A stretch of DNA of 64,000 nt from contig NZ_MVDD01000020.1 in NCBI RefSeq assembly GCF_002843315.1, positions 1 to 64,000 of the forward strand, read 5' to 3'. The position numbers and the translations under genes were made by a program. The notes beneath the pieces were generated by a model. The model did not search any database and was not told the DNA's origin. It saw only the letters and a list, made by a program, of their open reading frames with translations. This DNA comes from Labilibaculum filiforme (GTDB taxonomy: Bacteria; Bacteroidota; Bacteroidia; Bacteroidales; Marinifilaceae). This document shows, in pieces, positions 42,854-51,546 of this stretch (its first letter is position 1; each line of letters opens with the position of its first letter).

Positions 42854-43314
42854 GTGTGATTCCCAATAATACCAAATTAATATCAAGTCATACCCTGACA
42901 TGGACGGCTTGCTGATAGTCGGAGCATGACCAGCTTGATATTTTAAGCAGGCTTTTGATAGTAAATAGGTATAGATAAGAACCATTGGTAAGCCGACTTT
43001 AAGTCGGAATATCAAATTTACAGAAGGAAATAAACGGCATTTTATAAAATGTAAGTCGAGGGAGTGAAAATGTAGCTTGAGGGATTGTGAATGTAAGTCG
43101 AGGGACTGTGAATGTAAGTCGAGGGACTGTGAATGTAACTCAAGGGAATAGAAATGTAAGTCGAGGGAGTGCGAATGTAGCTTAAGTGAATTGGAAGGTA
43201 AGTAAAGGGAGTGGAAATGTAAGCGGAAGCAACAGAAATGTAAGTCGAAGCAATGTAAATGTAACCGGAAGCAATAGGAATTGTAAAATGCTTAAAATCA
43301 AACGAAACTATCAT
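42854..43314. other. Intergenic region with minisatellite
   Basis: After a short GCCGACTTTAAGTCGG palindrome near 42993 the rest of the region is taken up by the 21-bp repeat array at 43049-43279. No gene was seen. Confidence 0.7.
43049..43279. repeat. 21-bp minisatellite, eleven degenerate units
   Basis: Eleven consecutive units of exactly 21 bp each begin ATGTA (one AGGTA) and follow the pattern ATGTAAGTCGAGGGAnTGnnA. Units 3 and 4 are identical; others differ at several positions, and the last three change GAGGGA to GAAGCA. On the + strand, two of three frames are stopped in almost every unit. The array ends 36 bp before the spoIID-type start. Confidence 0.9.
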
Positions 43315-44646
43315 ATGAACGAACCACAATTACGCATAGGCATCATGTACGAGCCTAAAATTTCATTTCATTTAAATGGGATTTATATTTTTCAGCAAAA
43401 TGGAAAAGAGTACACCGGAAAACAGGAAGTTGTTTACACAGATGGAAAAATTGGTTTCGATGGCTTACGTTTGTCTTCGGAAGAATTGGTATTCTCTCCC
43501 AAATATTACGAGAAAGGATCGTTCGATTTGTTGGATGTAACTATTGGAATTAAATTCCATTGGGAGCGAAAAGAAGATCAGCGATTCAAGGGAGCTTTGC
43601 ACTTTATTTGCGAAAACGAGAAACTAACTGCTATCAATGTTCTTTCTCTGGAAGATTATTTGATTAGTGTTATTTCATCGGAAATGAGTGCAACCAGCAG
43701 TATGGAGCTGTTGAAAGCTCATGCAATTATTTCCCGTTCGTGGTTAATTGCACAGGTGCTTAAAGGTGCCGAATTGCAAAAATCAAAAACTAAATATCAG
43801 AGTATCGTCGAAACCGATCAGGAATATATTCGTTGGTACGATCGCGAAGATCATGTGAATTTTGATGTTTGTGCCGACGATCATTGTCAGCGTTATCAAG
43901 GCATTACCAAACAATCGACCCAACTGGTTGTAGATGCAATTGATGCAACTCGCGGAATGGTACTTACTAGCGAAGGCAAGGTTTGCGATGCACGTTTTTC
44001 GAAATGTTGTGGTGGCGTAGCCGAGACTTTCGAGAATGTTTGGGAACCCGAAAATCATAAATACCTGCAAGCGGTTATCGATAATCCGAAAGCTCCTGCA
44101 GGATATGATATGAATCTGAAAAAGGAAGAAGTTGCCGAAAAGTGGATTCGAACTTCGCCAGAGGCTTTTTGCAATACTACTGATAAAGAAATTTTATCGC
44201 AGGTTTTGAACGATTACGATCAGGAAACTATGGATTTCTATCGTTGGGAAGTAGCCTACACACAAGGAGAAATTTCAGAATTAATAAAAAGAAAAACAGG
44301 AAAAGACTTTGGCCAGATTCTCGATTTAATTCCTGTGGAACGAGGAGAGTCGGGTCGTTTAATCAAACTAAAAATTGTGGGTAAAAAACGCAGTTTGGTA
44401 ATTGGGAAAGAGTTGGAAATTCGTAAAGTACTTTCCGAATCGCACCTGTATAGCTCCGAATTTGTTGTGGATAAAGTGGGAGAAGAAAATGGAATTCCCG
44501 CCAAATTTATTTTGGTTGGTGCTGGCTGGGGACACGGTGTTGGACTTTGTCAGATTGGTGCCGCGGTGATGGGTGCCAAAGGATACAAATTCGATGAAAT
44601 TCTACTTCACTATTTCCGTGGAGCAGAATTGGAAAAAAGATATTAA
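43315..44646 (+). CDS. SpoIID/LytB domain protein (lytic transglycosylase-like)
   Basis: A 443-aa protein. Signature regions: VISSEMSATSSMELLKAHAI with the probable catalytic Glu, SRSWLIAQ, KCCGGVAETFENVW, and GWGHGVGLCQIGAAVMG near the C-terminus. These match SpoIID, which cleaves glycan strands stripped of peptides. No signal peptide is seen with the ATG at 43315 or with that at 43288; the open frame further up (GTG at 43186) only reads through the minisatellite. If cytosolic, it would act on imported glycan fragments. It is followed after 128 bp by the AmpG-like permease. Confidence 0.85.
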   Translation: MNEPQLRIGIMYEPKISFHLNGIYIFQQNGKEYTGKQEVVYTDGKIGFDGLRLSSEELVFSPKYYEKGSFDLLDVTIGIKFHWERKEDQRFKGALHFICENEKLTAINVLSLEDYLISVISSEMSATSSMELLKAHAIISRSWLIAQVLKGAELQKSKTKYQSIVETDQEYIRWYDREDHVNFDVCADDHCQRYQGITKQSTQLVVDAIDATRGMVLTSEGKVCDARFSKCCGGVAETFENVWEPENHKYLQAVIDNPKAPAGYDMNLKKEEVAEKWIRTSPEAFCNTTDKEILSQVLNDYDQETMDFYRWEVAYTQGEISELIKRKTGKDFGQILDLIPVERGESGRLIKLKIVGKKRSLVIGKELEIRKVLSESHLYSSEFVVDKVGEENGIPAKFILVGAGWGHGVGLCQIGAAVMGAKGYKFDEILLHYFRGAELEKRY

Positions 44647-44652
44647 TTATAG

Positions 44653-44762
44653 ATGTGAGATAATAGAAATGAGACATGAGAAAAATGGAGTATGCTTTTT
44701 TCTAAAGCTGTAAATAGTCTAATATCTCATTTCTCACTTCACAAATCTCATATCTTAAATCT
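44653..44762. repeat. Inverted simple repeat of GAGATAT-type sequence
   Basis: The 5' part (gatgtgagataatagaaatgag) and the 3' part (ctcatttctcacttcacaaatctc) are imperfect reverse complements. Similar tcacatctaaaatctcac text is found at 41760-41785. It appears to be low-complexity intergenic DNA capable of a long stem. Confidence 0.5.
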
Positions 44763-44774
44763 AAACTAAAAATA

Positions 44775-46082
44775 ATGTCAAAAACAAAAACTCGCTCTCC
44801 ATGGGCATGGATTCCATCTCTTTATTTTGCTGAAGGAATTCCTTACGTTGTGGTGATGACCGTTGCTGTAATCATGTACAAAAAGCTAGGAATCTCGAAT
44901 ACCGATATTGCTTTGTACACTTCCTGGTTGTATTTACCTTGGATGATTAAACCATTATGGAGTCCTGTTGTTGATATTTTAAAAAGTAAACGTTGGTGGA
45001 TTGTAAGCATGCAATTATTGATTGGTGCTGGTTTGGCAGGGGTCGCTTTTACCGTTCCAACCACTTTCTTTTTTCAATCAACTTTAGCATTTTTCTGGTT
45101 GATGGCTTTCAGTTCGGCTACACACGATATTGCGGCTGATGGTTTTTACATGTATGCTTTAGATACGCATAAGCAAGCTTATTTTGTTGGAATTAGAAGT
45201 ACTTTTTATCGTTTGGCAATGATTACCGGCCAAGGCTTGTTAATTATTTTGGCAGGATATTTCGAAACAACAAAACTGTTTGGAGCCTCCGAAGTGAATA
45301 TTCCAATGGCTTGGTCGTTGACCTTTTTTATTTTAGCGGCTAGTTTTTTGGTTATTTGTTTCTATCACAAGTTTGCCTTGCCAAATCCTCCAGATGATGA
45401 GGAAAGAGAAGTGAAAAGTATTTCTCATGTTTTTGATGGTTTTGGAGAGACTATTTCGACCTTTTTCATGAAGAAAGACATTTGGAAAATCCTAGGTTTG
45501 ATACTCGTTTATCGCTTAGGAGAATCACAATTGGTAAAAATGGCTTCCCCTTTTCTGCTCGATCCTAAAGAAGTTGGAGGTTTGGGTTTAACCACCAGCG
45601 ATGTTGGATTAGTATATGGAACCATTGGAATTATTTTTTTAACCATAGGAGGAATTCTTGGCGGTTATTTAGCTTCTAAAAACGGATTAAAATACTGGCT
45701 CTGGCCAATGGTAATTGCTATAAATCTGCCCAATTTGGTATATGTTTATCTGTCCTATGCATTGCCCGAATCGTTCTATTTAATATGTGCTTCGGTGGCA
45801 GTTGAGCAATTTGGTTACGGATTTGGTTTCACAGCTTACATGTTGTATCAGATATATGTGTCCGAAGGAAAACACAAAACGGCTCACTTTGCTTTTTGTA
45901 CAGGCCTAATGGCTGCAGGAATGATGTTTCCAGGAATGATATCGGGTTGGATTCAGGAAACGATTGGTTATCAACACTTCTTTGTTTGGGTAATGATATG
46001 TACCATTCCTAGTTTTATAATGGTGAAATTGATTCATGTAGATCCTAAATTTGGGATAAAAACAGAAAAAAATGAAAAATAA
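44775..46082 (+). CDS. AmpG/MurT-like muropeptide or amino-sugar permease (MFS)
   Basis: A 435-aa MFS transporter with 12 helices. The opening SPWAWIPSLYFAEGIPYVVV and LYLPWMIKPLWSPVVD are characteristic of AmpG-type permeases, which carry anhydro-muropeptides into the cytosol. In Tannerella the related MurT is linked to MurNAc uptake with murK and murQ. Here it sits in a locus that also has murQ and a MurK-like kinase, so import of muropeptides or MurNAc is the best guess. Its end overlaps the next gene by 11 bp. Confidence 0.85.
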   Translation: MSKTKTRSPWAWIPSLYFAEGIPYVVVMTVAVIMYKKLGISNTDIALYTSWLYLPWMIKPLWSPVVDILKSKRWWIVSMQLLIGAGLAGVAFTVPTTFFFQSTLAFFWLMAFSSATHDIAADGFYMYALDTHKQAYFVGIRSTFYRLAMITGQGLLIILAGYFETTKLFGASEVNIPMAWSLTFFILAASFLVICFYHKFALPNPPDDEEREVKSISHVFDGFGETISTFFMKKDIWKILGLILVYRLGESQLVKMASPFLLDPKEVGGLGLTTSDVGLVYGTIGIIFLTIGGILGGYLASKNGLKYWLWPMVIAINLPNLVYVYLSYALPESFYLICASVAVEQFGYGFGFTAYMLYQIYVSEGKHKTAHFAFCTGLMAAGMMFPGMISGWIQETIGYQHFFVWVMICTIPSFIMVKLIHVDPKFGIKTEKNEK

Positions 46083-46602
46083 AATTGCTTTTTTAGGAGA
46101 TAGTTTAACCGAGGGCGGTACTTGGGAAGTGTATTTTCCAGCTTATCAAATTTCCAATTTTGGGATATCCGGAGAACGGTCTGATGAGATTCTTGATCGA
46201 TTGGATATGGTCTTGTTTTGGGAACCTGCCAAAATTTTCGTGATGATGGGTGTTAACGATTTAGGAGATGGTTTAAGTTATCAAAAGGTGCTCGAAAATT
46301 ATCAAAAGTTATTTTCCTTACTAAAGGAGCATGCTCATATTGAATTAATTGTTCAAAGTCTTTTGCCTACCAATGAAACCCTATTTAAAAGTGCCAATTT
46401 CGATGGAATGAGGATTTTGGAGTTGAACTATCACTTGAGAGATTTGTGTGAAAAAGAGAAAATTACTTACGTTGATTTATATACAGCTTTTTCAACCTAT
46501 AGCTATCAAATGATAAAAGATTATACCATTGATGGTTTGCATTTAAATAATGCTGGTTATAAGATGTGGGAGAATTGTTTGCGAGCGGAAAATCTTCTTT
46601 AA
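46072..46602 (+). CDS. SGNH/GDSL hydrolase
   Basis: A 176-aa esterase-fold protein with block I IAFLGDSLTEGG (Ser nucleophile), block III GVNDLGDG and block V DGLHLNNAGY (Asp and His). No signal peptide, so it is cytosolic. It overlaps the permease gene by 11 bp and ends 11 bp before the acyltransferase. A possible job is removal of O-acetyl groups from imported muramic acid residues; this is inferred only from neighbours and enzyme class. Confidence 0.88.
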   Translation: MKNKIAFLGDSLTEGGTWEVYFPAYQISNFGISGERSDEILDRLDMVLFWEPAKIFVMMGVNDLGDGLSYQKVLENYQKLFSLLKEHAHIELIVQSLLPTNETLFKSANFDGMRILELNYHLRDLCEKEKITYVDLYTAFSTYSYQMIKDYTIDGLHLNNAGYKMWENCLRAENLL

Positions 46603-46613
46603 AACTGAAAAGA

Positions 46614-47723
46614 ATGAAAAAAACAGAACGTCTTATGGCATTGGATGCCTTTCGGGGATTAACCATTGCAGCCATGATTACTGTAAATACTCCAGGTAGC
46701 TGGGAGCATGTTTATTCGCCATTGCTGCATTCCGAGTGGAATGGTTGCACACCAACCGATTTGGTATTTCCTTTTTTTCTGTTTGCTGTGGGGGTAGCCA
46801 TGTGGTTTGCTTTCGGAAAGTTCGATCATCAATTAAAGCCCGAGGCAGGCAGAAAAATTCTGAAACGAACAGTAATCATTTTCGCAATAGGTTTGCTGTT
46901 GAATGCTTTTCCTTTTGTGCAAATTAAATGGGAAAGTTTTCGAATAATGGGCGTTTTGCAACGGATTGCCTTGGCTTATGGAATTGGTAGTTTGCTTTGT
47001 TTGTATCTGAGTAAAATTCGATTGGTAGTTGTTGCTGCTGTAATACTTTTGGTCTATTGGGGATTAGTTTTTTTCCTTGGCGGAGATCATCCGTATAGTT
47101 TGCAGGGAAATCCTACAATGGCTTTCGATAGCTTTATTTTGGGAGAGAATCATTTGTACAAAGGTTTTGGCATTGCCTTCGATCCTGAAGGATTATTTAG
47201 CACACTTCCAGCAATTGCAACTGTAATTTTTGGATACCTTGCCGGATTTTTAATTGAATCTACCGAGCGAAATAAGTTGGTGAAGAAATTATTGCTGTTT
47301 GGTTCCTTGGGGGTGATCGTTGGTTTAATTTGGAACTTAGGATTCCCTATCAATAAACCAATTTGGTCTAGTTCTTATGTAGTTTATACTGCAGGTTTAG
47401 CGCTTCTGGTTTTGGCTGTAATGATTTATCTGATCGATATTTTAAACTACAAAAAATGGGCGCATCCCTTTCTGGTGTTTGGGATGAATCCTTTGTTTAT
47501 TTATGTGCTTTCGGGAGTTTGGGTGAGAGTACTTATTTATTTGATTCGGATCACCGATCCGAATGGAAATTCAATGACCGGATACGTTTGCTTGTATAAA
47601 AATGCATTTGCATCCTGGGCAGGAGATTTAAATGGGTCCTTATTTTTTGCCTTGGCACACATTCTTGTGTATTGGCTGATTGTTTTATTTCTGTATAAAC
47701 GAAAAATTTTTATTAAGATTTAA
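46614..47723 (+). CDS. HGSNAT/NagX-like transmembrane acetyltransferase (DUF5009)
   Basis: A 369-aa protein with about ten membrane helices. MALDAFRGLTIAAMITVNTP (a conserved start) and WNGCTPTDLVFPFFLFAVG are the diagnostic segments of the heparan-alpha-glucosaminide N-acetyltransferase family. NagX-type relatives are found in amino-sugar operons. Predicted role: N-acetylate glucosamine residues using cytosolic acetyl-CoA across the membrane. The ATG at 46614 was chosen over a start inside the SGNH gene. It is the last gene of the DUF1460-to-NagX operon direction. Confidence 0.85.
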   Translation: MKKTERLMALDAFRGLTIAAMITVNTPGSWEHVYSPLLHSEWNGCTPTDLVFPFFLFAVGVAMWFAFGKFDHQLKPEAGRKILKRTVIIFAIGLLLNAFPFVQIKWESFRIMGVLQRIALAYGIGSLLCLYLSKIRLVVVAAVILLVYWGLVFFLGGDHPYSLQGNPTMAFDSFILGENHLYKGFGIAFDPEGLFSTLPAIATVIFGYLAGFLIESTERNKLVKKLLLFGSLGVIVGLIWNLGFPINKPIWSSSYVVYTAGLALLVLAVMIYLIDILNYKKWAHPFLVFGMNPLFIYVLSGVWVRVLIYLIRITDPNGNSMTGYVCLYKNAFASWAGDLNGSLFFALAHILVYWLIVLFLYKRKIFIKI

Positions 47724-48283
47724 ATACTAAGTACAATAGTTCGGTAAGGTTTTGTAAAGATTCGATAATGAGTTCGTTCTAAATTTTCTACATTTCTATC
47801 AGTGTGTTGATAATAAGTTGTTAGTAAATCAGTCTCGTCTTAAATTTTATATCTCACGAACAATAGCGTCCTAAACGTTTTTACTATATCCGTATAAATC
47901 ATTAATATAGTGATGTTTAATGCTGGTATTAGAATGATGGGTTTGTTTTTGTCAGCACCTTAGGAATTGGCATTTTATTAAATATTTTTTGTTTAACGAA
48001 GGCTTTAGAAAGACCGGGAAGTTGATCCCGATATAGAATTTGTAAGTATTTGTTTTTACAAATACAACAAAATTCATTTTCGGGAGAAAATCACCCGGAC
48101 GCAATTAAGTCTGAGGCAAATAAGAAAGATATTTAATAAGTAGCCTTGATTTTTTTTGCTTCGTTTTTTGGATCAAGCCCAAAAGATGAAGTCGGGTTTG
48201 GGCGGAAGCCCAATTGTCAAAATCATTTAGGACAAGATTGTCTCACGAACTATTAAAATAGATATAAAAGAAAAGCTTCGGAC
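47724..48283. other. 560-bp intergenic region
   Basis: No gene recognised. A short perfect hairpin GTATTTGT-TTTT-ACAAATAC is at about 48046-48065, next to a 36-codon open stretch with no start. A T-rich TTTGCTTCGTTTTTTGGATC segment at about 48157-48176 looks like a dispersed Bacteroidota intergenic repeat, but I cannot confirm this. Confidence 0.5.
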
Positions 48284-48300
48284 CTAATCCGAAGCTTTTT
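48273..48300 (-). terminator. Terminator overlapping the stop of the exporter gene
   Basis: AAAGCTTCGG pairs with CCGAAGCTTT around ACCTAAT-like loop bases. The TAG stop (48284-48286) of the minus-strand exporter lies in the loop, and T-runs flank both sides. Confidence 0.8.
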
Positions 48301-48808
48301 TTGATCCAAATATCTTAGTTACAATTTTACTGGTCTTAATTTCTTTTGTTGATTTGTTTCGGCTCAATAACATGGGACCCGATACACCAAGCGAAAGTGC
48401 TGTTAAAACAAAAAAGGCTTTTAATCCGTTATCAAAAGTCTCCTGCAGCAATTGAAGAAAAATAGTATGATCATTTTCTCCCGTTAAACGGATAATTCCC
48501 AACATCATGCGATAGGTAAATGCTCCAGGAACCATTGGAATAACTGCAGGAATCGCAAAAATGAAGGGTGGCGAATGTCTTAAATGAGCCGCTACTACGC
48601 TTAAAAAACCAATAAGTAAAGCGCCCATAAAAGAGCTAAGAATGATGTTTGTTCCTAATTTTAAACAGATTAGCTTTAGGGTGCCACCCAAAGCGCCCAT
48701 AATAAAAATAACCCATAATGTTCGTGGAGGAACATTAAAGAGTATTGCAAAACCAGTGGCTGCAAATCCCAGCCAAATCCATGTCTCAAATAAATGAATC
48801 CACTCCAT
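48284..48808 (-). CDS. Threonine/serine exporter family, C-terminal-type subunit (DUF3815)
   Basis: A 174-aa membrane protein with about five helices and the conserved PFIFAIPAVIPMVPGAFTYRM segment of the ThrE C-terminal domain. The single-chain ThrE transporters carry both halves in one chain; here the halves are separate genes with a 3-bp gap. The pair probably forms one transporter for small amino acids or dicarboxylates. It ends in a terminator that includes its stop codon. Confidence 0.88.
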   Translation of the reverse strand: MEWIHLFETWIWLGFAATGFAILFNVPPRTLWVIFIMGALGGTLKLICLKLGTNIILSSFMGALLIGFLSVVAAHLRHSPPFIFAIPAVIPMVPGAFTYRMMLGIIRLTGENDHTIFLQLLQETFDNGLKAFFVLTALSLGVSGPMLLSRNKSTKEIKTSKIVTKIFGSKKASD

Positions 48809-48811
48809 AGT

Positions 48812-49582
48812 TTAAATATTATAAATAAGTATTGCTCCCAATAATCCTAAGGCAATCGAAAGAGCGATAGTTAATCCATTTATTCCTCTTACTACACCGT
48901 TAATAATATTGCCATCTAAAAGGTCTAGTAGCGAATTTATTAATGGAATTCCAGGAATGAGATATAAAACAGAGGTGGCAAAAGCAAATTCGGGGTTATT
49001 GCCAATTTGAAAATAAACAGTAGCTCCAGAAATAAGCGAGCTCACAAAAGCTGCTGAGAAAATGCATAAATACGGATTAAATTCTCTCTTCGCGGCTTCC
49101 TGTCTTACAAATAAGCCAACAAAGGTTGCCACAAATGCTACTAGCATTTCTATGGCTTCTCCACCAAATAGGCGACAGAAGGAAGCTCCGGCCAAAGCCA
49201 CCATTATTAAGGTTACAATTCGAGGATAATGAGAGCCGGATTTTAGCCGATCAATTTCCTTACGAACCATTTCTAAGCTCCAATTCTCTTCTACAATGTG
49301 CCAGCTCATTCTACTAAGTCCACTCACAATTTTAAAATTGACACGGTGACTCGAGGTTTGTTTTAGTCTGCTAAAGAATTGATCCGACTCTTTGTTGTAT
49401 AGGGTTAGCATTAATGCATGATGCGTAATCAATAATTCTGCACGGTAGCCATAAGTACATGCAATTCGCATTACGGTAACCCGGATTCTAAATGTATTTG
49501 CTCCGGTCTCCATCAGTAAAGCTCCAACCTCAAGCAGAATTTGACACAACTCATTAATCTTATCTTTTTCGGATAAAATCAT
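48812..49582 (-). CDS. Threonine/serine exporter family, N-terminal-type subunit (DUF1212)
   Basis: A 256-aa protein with a cytosolic N-terminal domain (about 1-115) carrying GALLMETGANTFRIR and RVTVMRIACTYGY, the ThrE N-terminal signature, followed by five membrane helices ending YLIPGIPLINSLLDLLDGN. It is the upstream partner of the DUF3815 gene and translated just before it. The unit sits inside the peptidoglycan locus but shows no clear link to it. Confidence 0.9.
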   Translation of the reverse strand: MILSEKDKINELCQILLEVGALLMETGANTFRIRVTVMRIACTYGYRAELLITHHALMLTLYNKESDQFFSRLKQTSSHRVNFKIVSGLSRMSWHIVEENWSLEMVRKEIDRLKSGSHYPRIVTLIMVALAGASFCRLFGGEAIEMLVAFVATFVGLFVRQEAAKREFNPYLCIFSAAFVSSLISGATVYFQIGNNPEFAFATSVLYLIPGIPLINSLLDLLDGNIINGVVRGINGLTIALSIALGLLGAILIYNI

Positions 49583-49851
49583 CGTTTTTATATTAAAATA
49601 ATAATAATTTGATAATTGATAACTCTCAATCCTTCTACTATACAGTTAGTTAGTGAATTCCGGCTTGCTGTTTAACTGTTGAAATCTACATTTTAATTTC
49701 GTAGTTAAGTCAGCAGAAAAAAATTTACTGATAAGCTGTTTCGAAGTATATGTTTTAAAAGACACAAAAAGTTATAGTTTGCAAATGTAGTTATTTTAAG
49801 AATTCCAGCTTTGAAAGGAGGAGGAAATTAGGCGCTGATTTTTCACCCTGT

Positions 49852-51126
49852 TTATTGGTATAAATAGTATTTCTCCGATTTTTTCAGGAAAGAAGTTTTA
49901 GGTGCATCCCAAAGTTCTTTTATATCACTTACCAGAAAGTTTTCGGAAAATCTTCTTCTTATTTCTTTACTCCCACATACTTTATCAAACATGCTTAGTC
50001 GCGAGGATTCACACATTTCAAATGGATTTTTATTAGGATATAACTGGTGACATTCCTGCATCACGTAAAATTGAATGAGAGAGATGGGCGCCTGCTGAAT
50101 GTCGGTAAAATGCAATTGAACGCCATGTAGCATATTATCTTTCCCAACAGAATAGTAGGCTTTATAGTGTACTGGTCGAAAAAGTACGCCTGCAAGTTTC
50201 AAATTATTTAAGTTGGTGGATAGCTTGTCGGCATCTATCCATTCGGCTGCAAATAATTCGAATGGTTGTGTGTAGCCAACACCAATCGATATGGTATACA
50301 ATTCGCCAAGTATGCCCGATGATGCATAGTAAATTGCACTCATAGCATTTGGAATGTGTGGTGATGTAGGAACCCAAGGCAAACCGCTTTCCTGAAAAGT
50401 CATGTTTCGTTTCCATCCTTCCATTGCTACCACTTTCAATTTACATTTTTTACCGTCTTTTAGTAAGCCTTCTTCGTTTAAGTACTTAGCTAGTTCTCCA
50501 CATGTTAGTCCGTACACATAGGGAATTGGGAACTGACTCACAAAAGATATTTGCTTGGGTTCCACTAAACAGCCTTCAATTTTATTTCCTCCAAAAGGAT
50601 TTGGTCGATCGAGTACAATAAATTCTACATTATTTTCGGCACAAGCCTCCATGAGCAATCCCATACTGCTAATGTAGGTGTACGAGCGAACACCAATATC
50701 CTGAATGTCGTATACAATAGCATCCAAATCATGTAGCATTTTACTATTTGGTTTTTGTTGTTTGCCATATAACGAATACACCTGAATACCAGTTTTTTTA
50801 TCCGTGTAGGTGGCTACTTTCTCTCCGGCAGCATGATCTCCTCTTATTCCATGTTCAGGACTAAAAAGAACTTTCACCTCCACATCTTTACTCGCGTGAA
50901 GTAGGTCAATGGTCGAGACTAGATTTTTATTCACTCCCGTAGGATTGGTAATTATTCCAATCTTTTTTCCCTTTAAAGTGGCGAAATTGGTTTTTTGTAG
51001 TACATCTATGCCTGTTTCTACTTTTTGAGCCAGGAGGGATGTTTGTATAGATAGGAATTGGATACCGACTAAAAGAAGGGAATATCCGAATCTTTTTACA
51101 GTATGCAATGTATTGTTATTATTCAT
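49852..51126 (-). CDS. namZ: DUF1343/YbbC family exo-beta-N-acetylmuramidase (NamZ-like)
   Basis: A 424-aa secreted protein (signal around RFGYSLLLVGIQFLSIQTSLLA). Family signatures: GIITNPTGVN, LFSPEHGIRGD with the probable catalytic acid, YDIQDIGVRSYTYISSM, LDRPNPFGG, and LPWVPTSPHIP. The B. subtilis member NamZ releases single MurNAc residues from the non-reducing end of glycan strands (GH171). The MurNAc so released would feed the MurK-like kinase and MurQ. Divergent from the GHL10 gene, with a candidate operator in between. Confidence 0.92.
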   Translation of the reverse strand: MNNNNTLHTVKRFGYSLLLVGIQFLSIQTSLLAQKVETGIDVLQKTNFATLKGKKIGIITNPTGVNKNLVSTIDLLHASKDVEVKVLFSPEHGIRGDHAAGEKVATYTDKKTGIQVYSLYGKQQKPNSKMLHDLDAIVYDIQDIGVRSYTYISSMGLLMEACAENNVEFIVLDRPNPFGGNKIEGCLVEPKQISFVSQFPIPYVYGLTCGELAKYLNEEGLLKDGKKCKLKVVAMEGWKRNMTFQESGLPWVPTSPHIPNAMSAIYYASSGILGELYTISIGVGYTQPFELFAAEWIDADKLSTNLNNLKLAGVLFRPVHYKAYYSVGKDNMLHGVQLHFTDIQQAPISLIQFYVMQECHQLYPNKNPFEMCESSRLSMFDKVCGSKEIRRRFSENFLVSDIKELWDAPKTSFLKKSEKYYLYQ

Positions 51127-51202
51127 GATGAGGGTTTTTTAAGTTTTTGCAGTTTCGATACTTGTTTTCTGAAATATTCCATTGCAAAACTAATAAATTT
51201 TA

Positions 51203-51210
51203 TATTTTTG
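51203..51210 (+). promoter_or_regulatory. -7 box directly abutting the candidate operator
   Basis: TATTTTTG matches TAnnTTTG on the + strand and is immediately followed by the TAACATGTATGA element, so the predicted transcription start lies in the operator. The leader to the GHL10 start would be about 330 nt. Confidence 0.5.
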
Positions 51211-51222
51211 TAACATGTATGA
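51211..51222. promoter_or_regulatory. Candidate operator, site C (namZ/GHL10)
   Basis: TAACATGTATGA, identical over 12 bases to site A at 33361-33372, placed just after a -7 box where a bound repressor would block transcription. Confidence 0.5.
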
Positions 51223-51546
51223 CAACTTATCAATCTTTCTAAAATGATTATGGTTGGTAACATTATTTTTTGTTCGCTTTTTGCTTTCTTTTTATTGCTT
51301 ATATGCCATTAATGGAAAGTAAAACAAATTTAGCCTTTTTAATCGAAACAGCTGAGTTTACAATCGGCGGTGATACGTTAGGGTGACAATTACAGCTAGA
51401 AATTGGTAGAAAATTAAGGAAGTTTATTTTACGTTGGATGGAGAGGATGATTTAGGGAATTAAAATAGCTCGCTTAACTATAGCTGATAGAGAATATCGA
51501 ACTTTAGAGGTTGAACTTATTAAATGAGAGTAACACATAGCTAAGG

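Larger units (their letters stand above)
51127..51546. other. 420-bp divergent intergenic region
   Basis: Contains a promoter box at 51203-51210 and a candidate operator at 51211-51222. Only tiny start-to-stop frames (20-24 codons) occur in the rest and none is recognisable. Confidence 0.6.

Noticed and set aside
43049-43279. Possible CRISPR array
   Set aside because: Units are contiguous and 21 bp long with no unique spacers, and no cas genes are present.
43186-43314. GTG start of the SpoIID frame inside the minisatellite
   Set aside because: The extra residues are repeat translation without similarity to SpoIID; later ATGs are better.
43042-43329. A minus-strand 95-aa frame with seven-residue repeats (SPSTYIH)
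   Set aside because: It only reads the 21-bp minisatellite in the reverse direction; no gene-like flanks were seen.
48046-48065. Short hairpin GTATTTGT/ACAAATAC as a terminator
   Set aside because: No T-tract follows and no gene ends nearby; the strong terminator for the region is at 48273-48300.
48284-49582. The ThrE-like pair as a muropeptide or amino-acid exporter belonging to the cell-wall system
   Set aside because: It has its own terminator and family-typical features; position alone is not enough to link it functionally.
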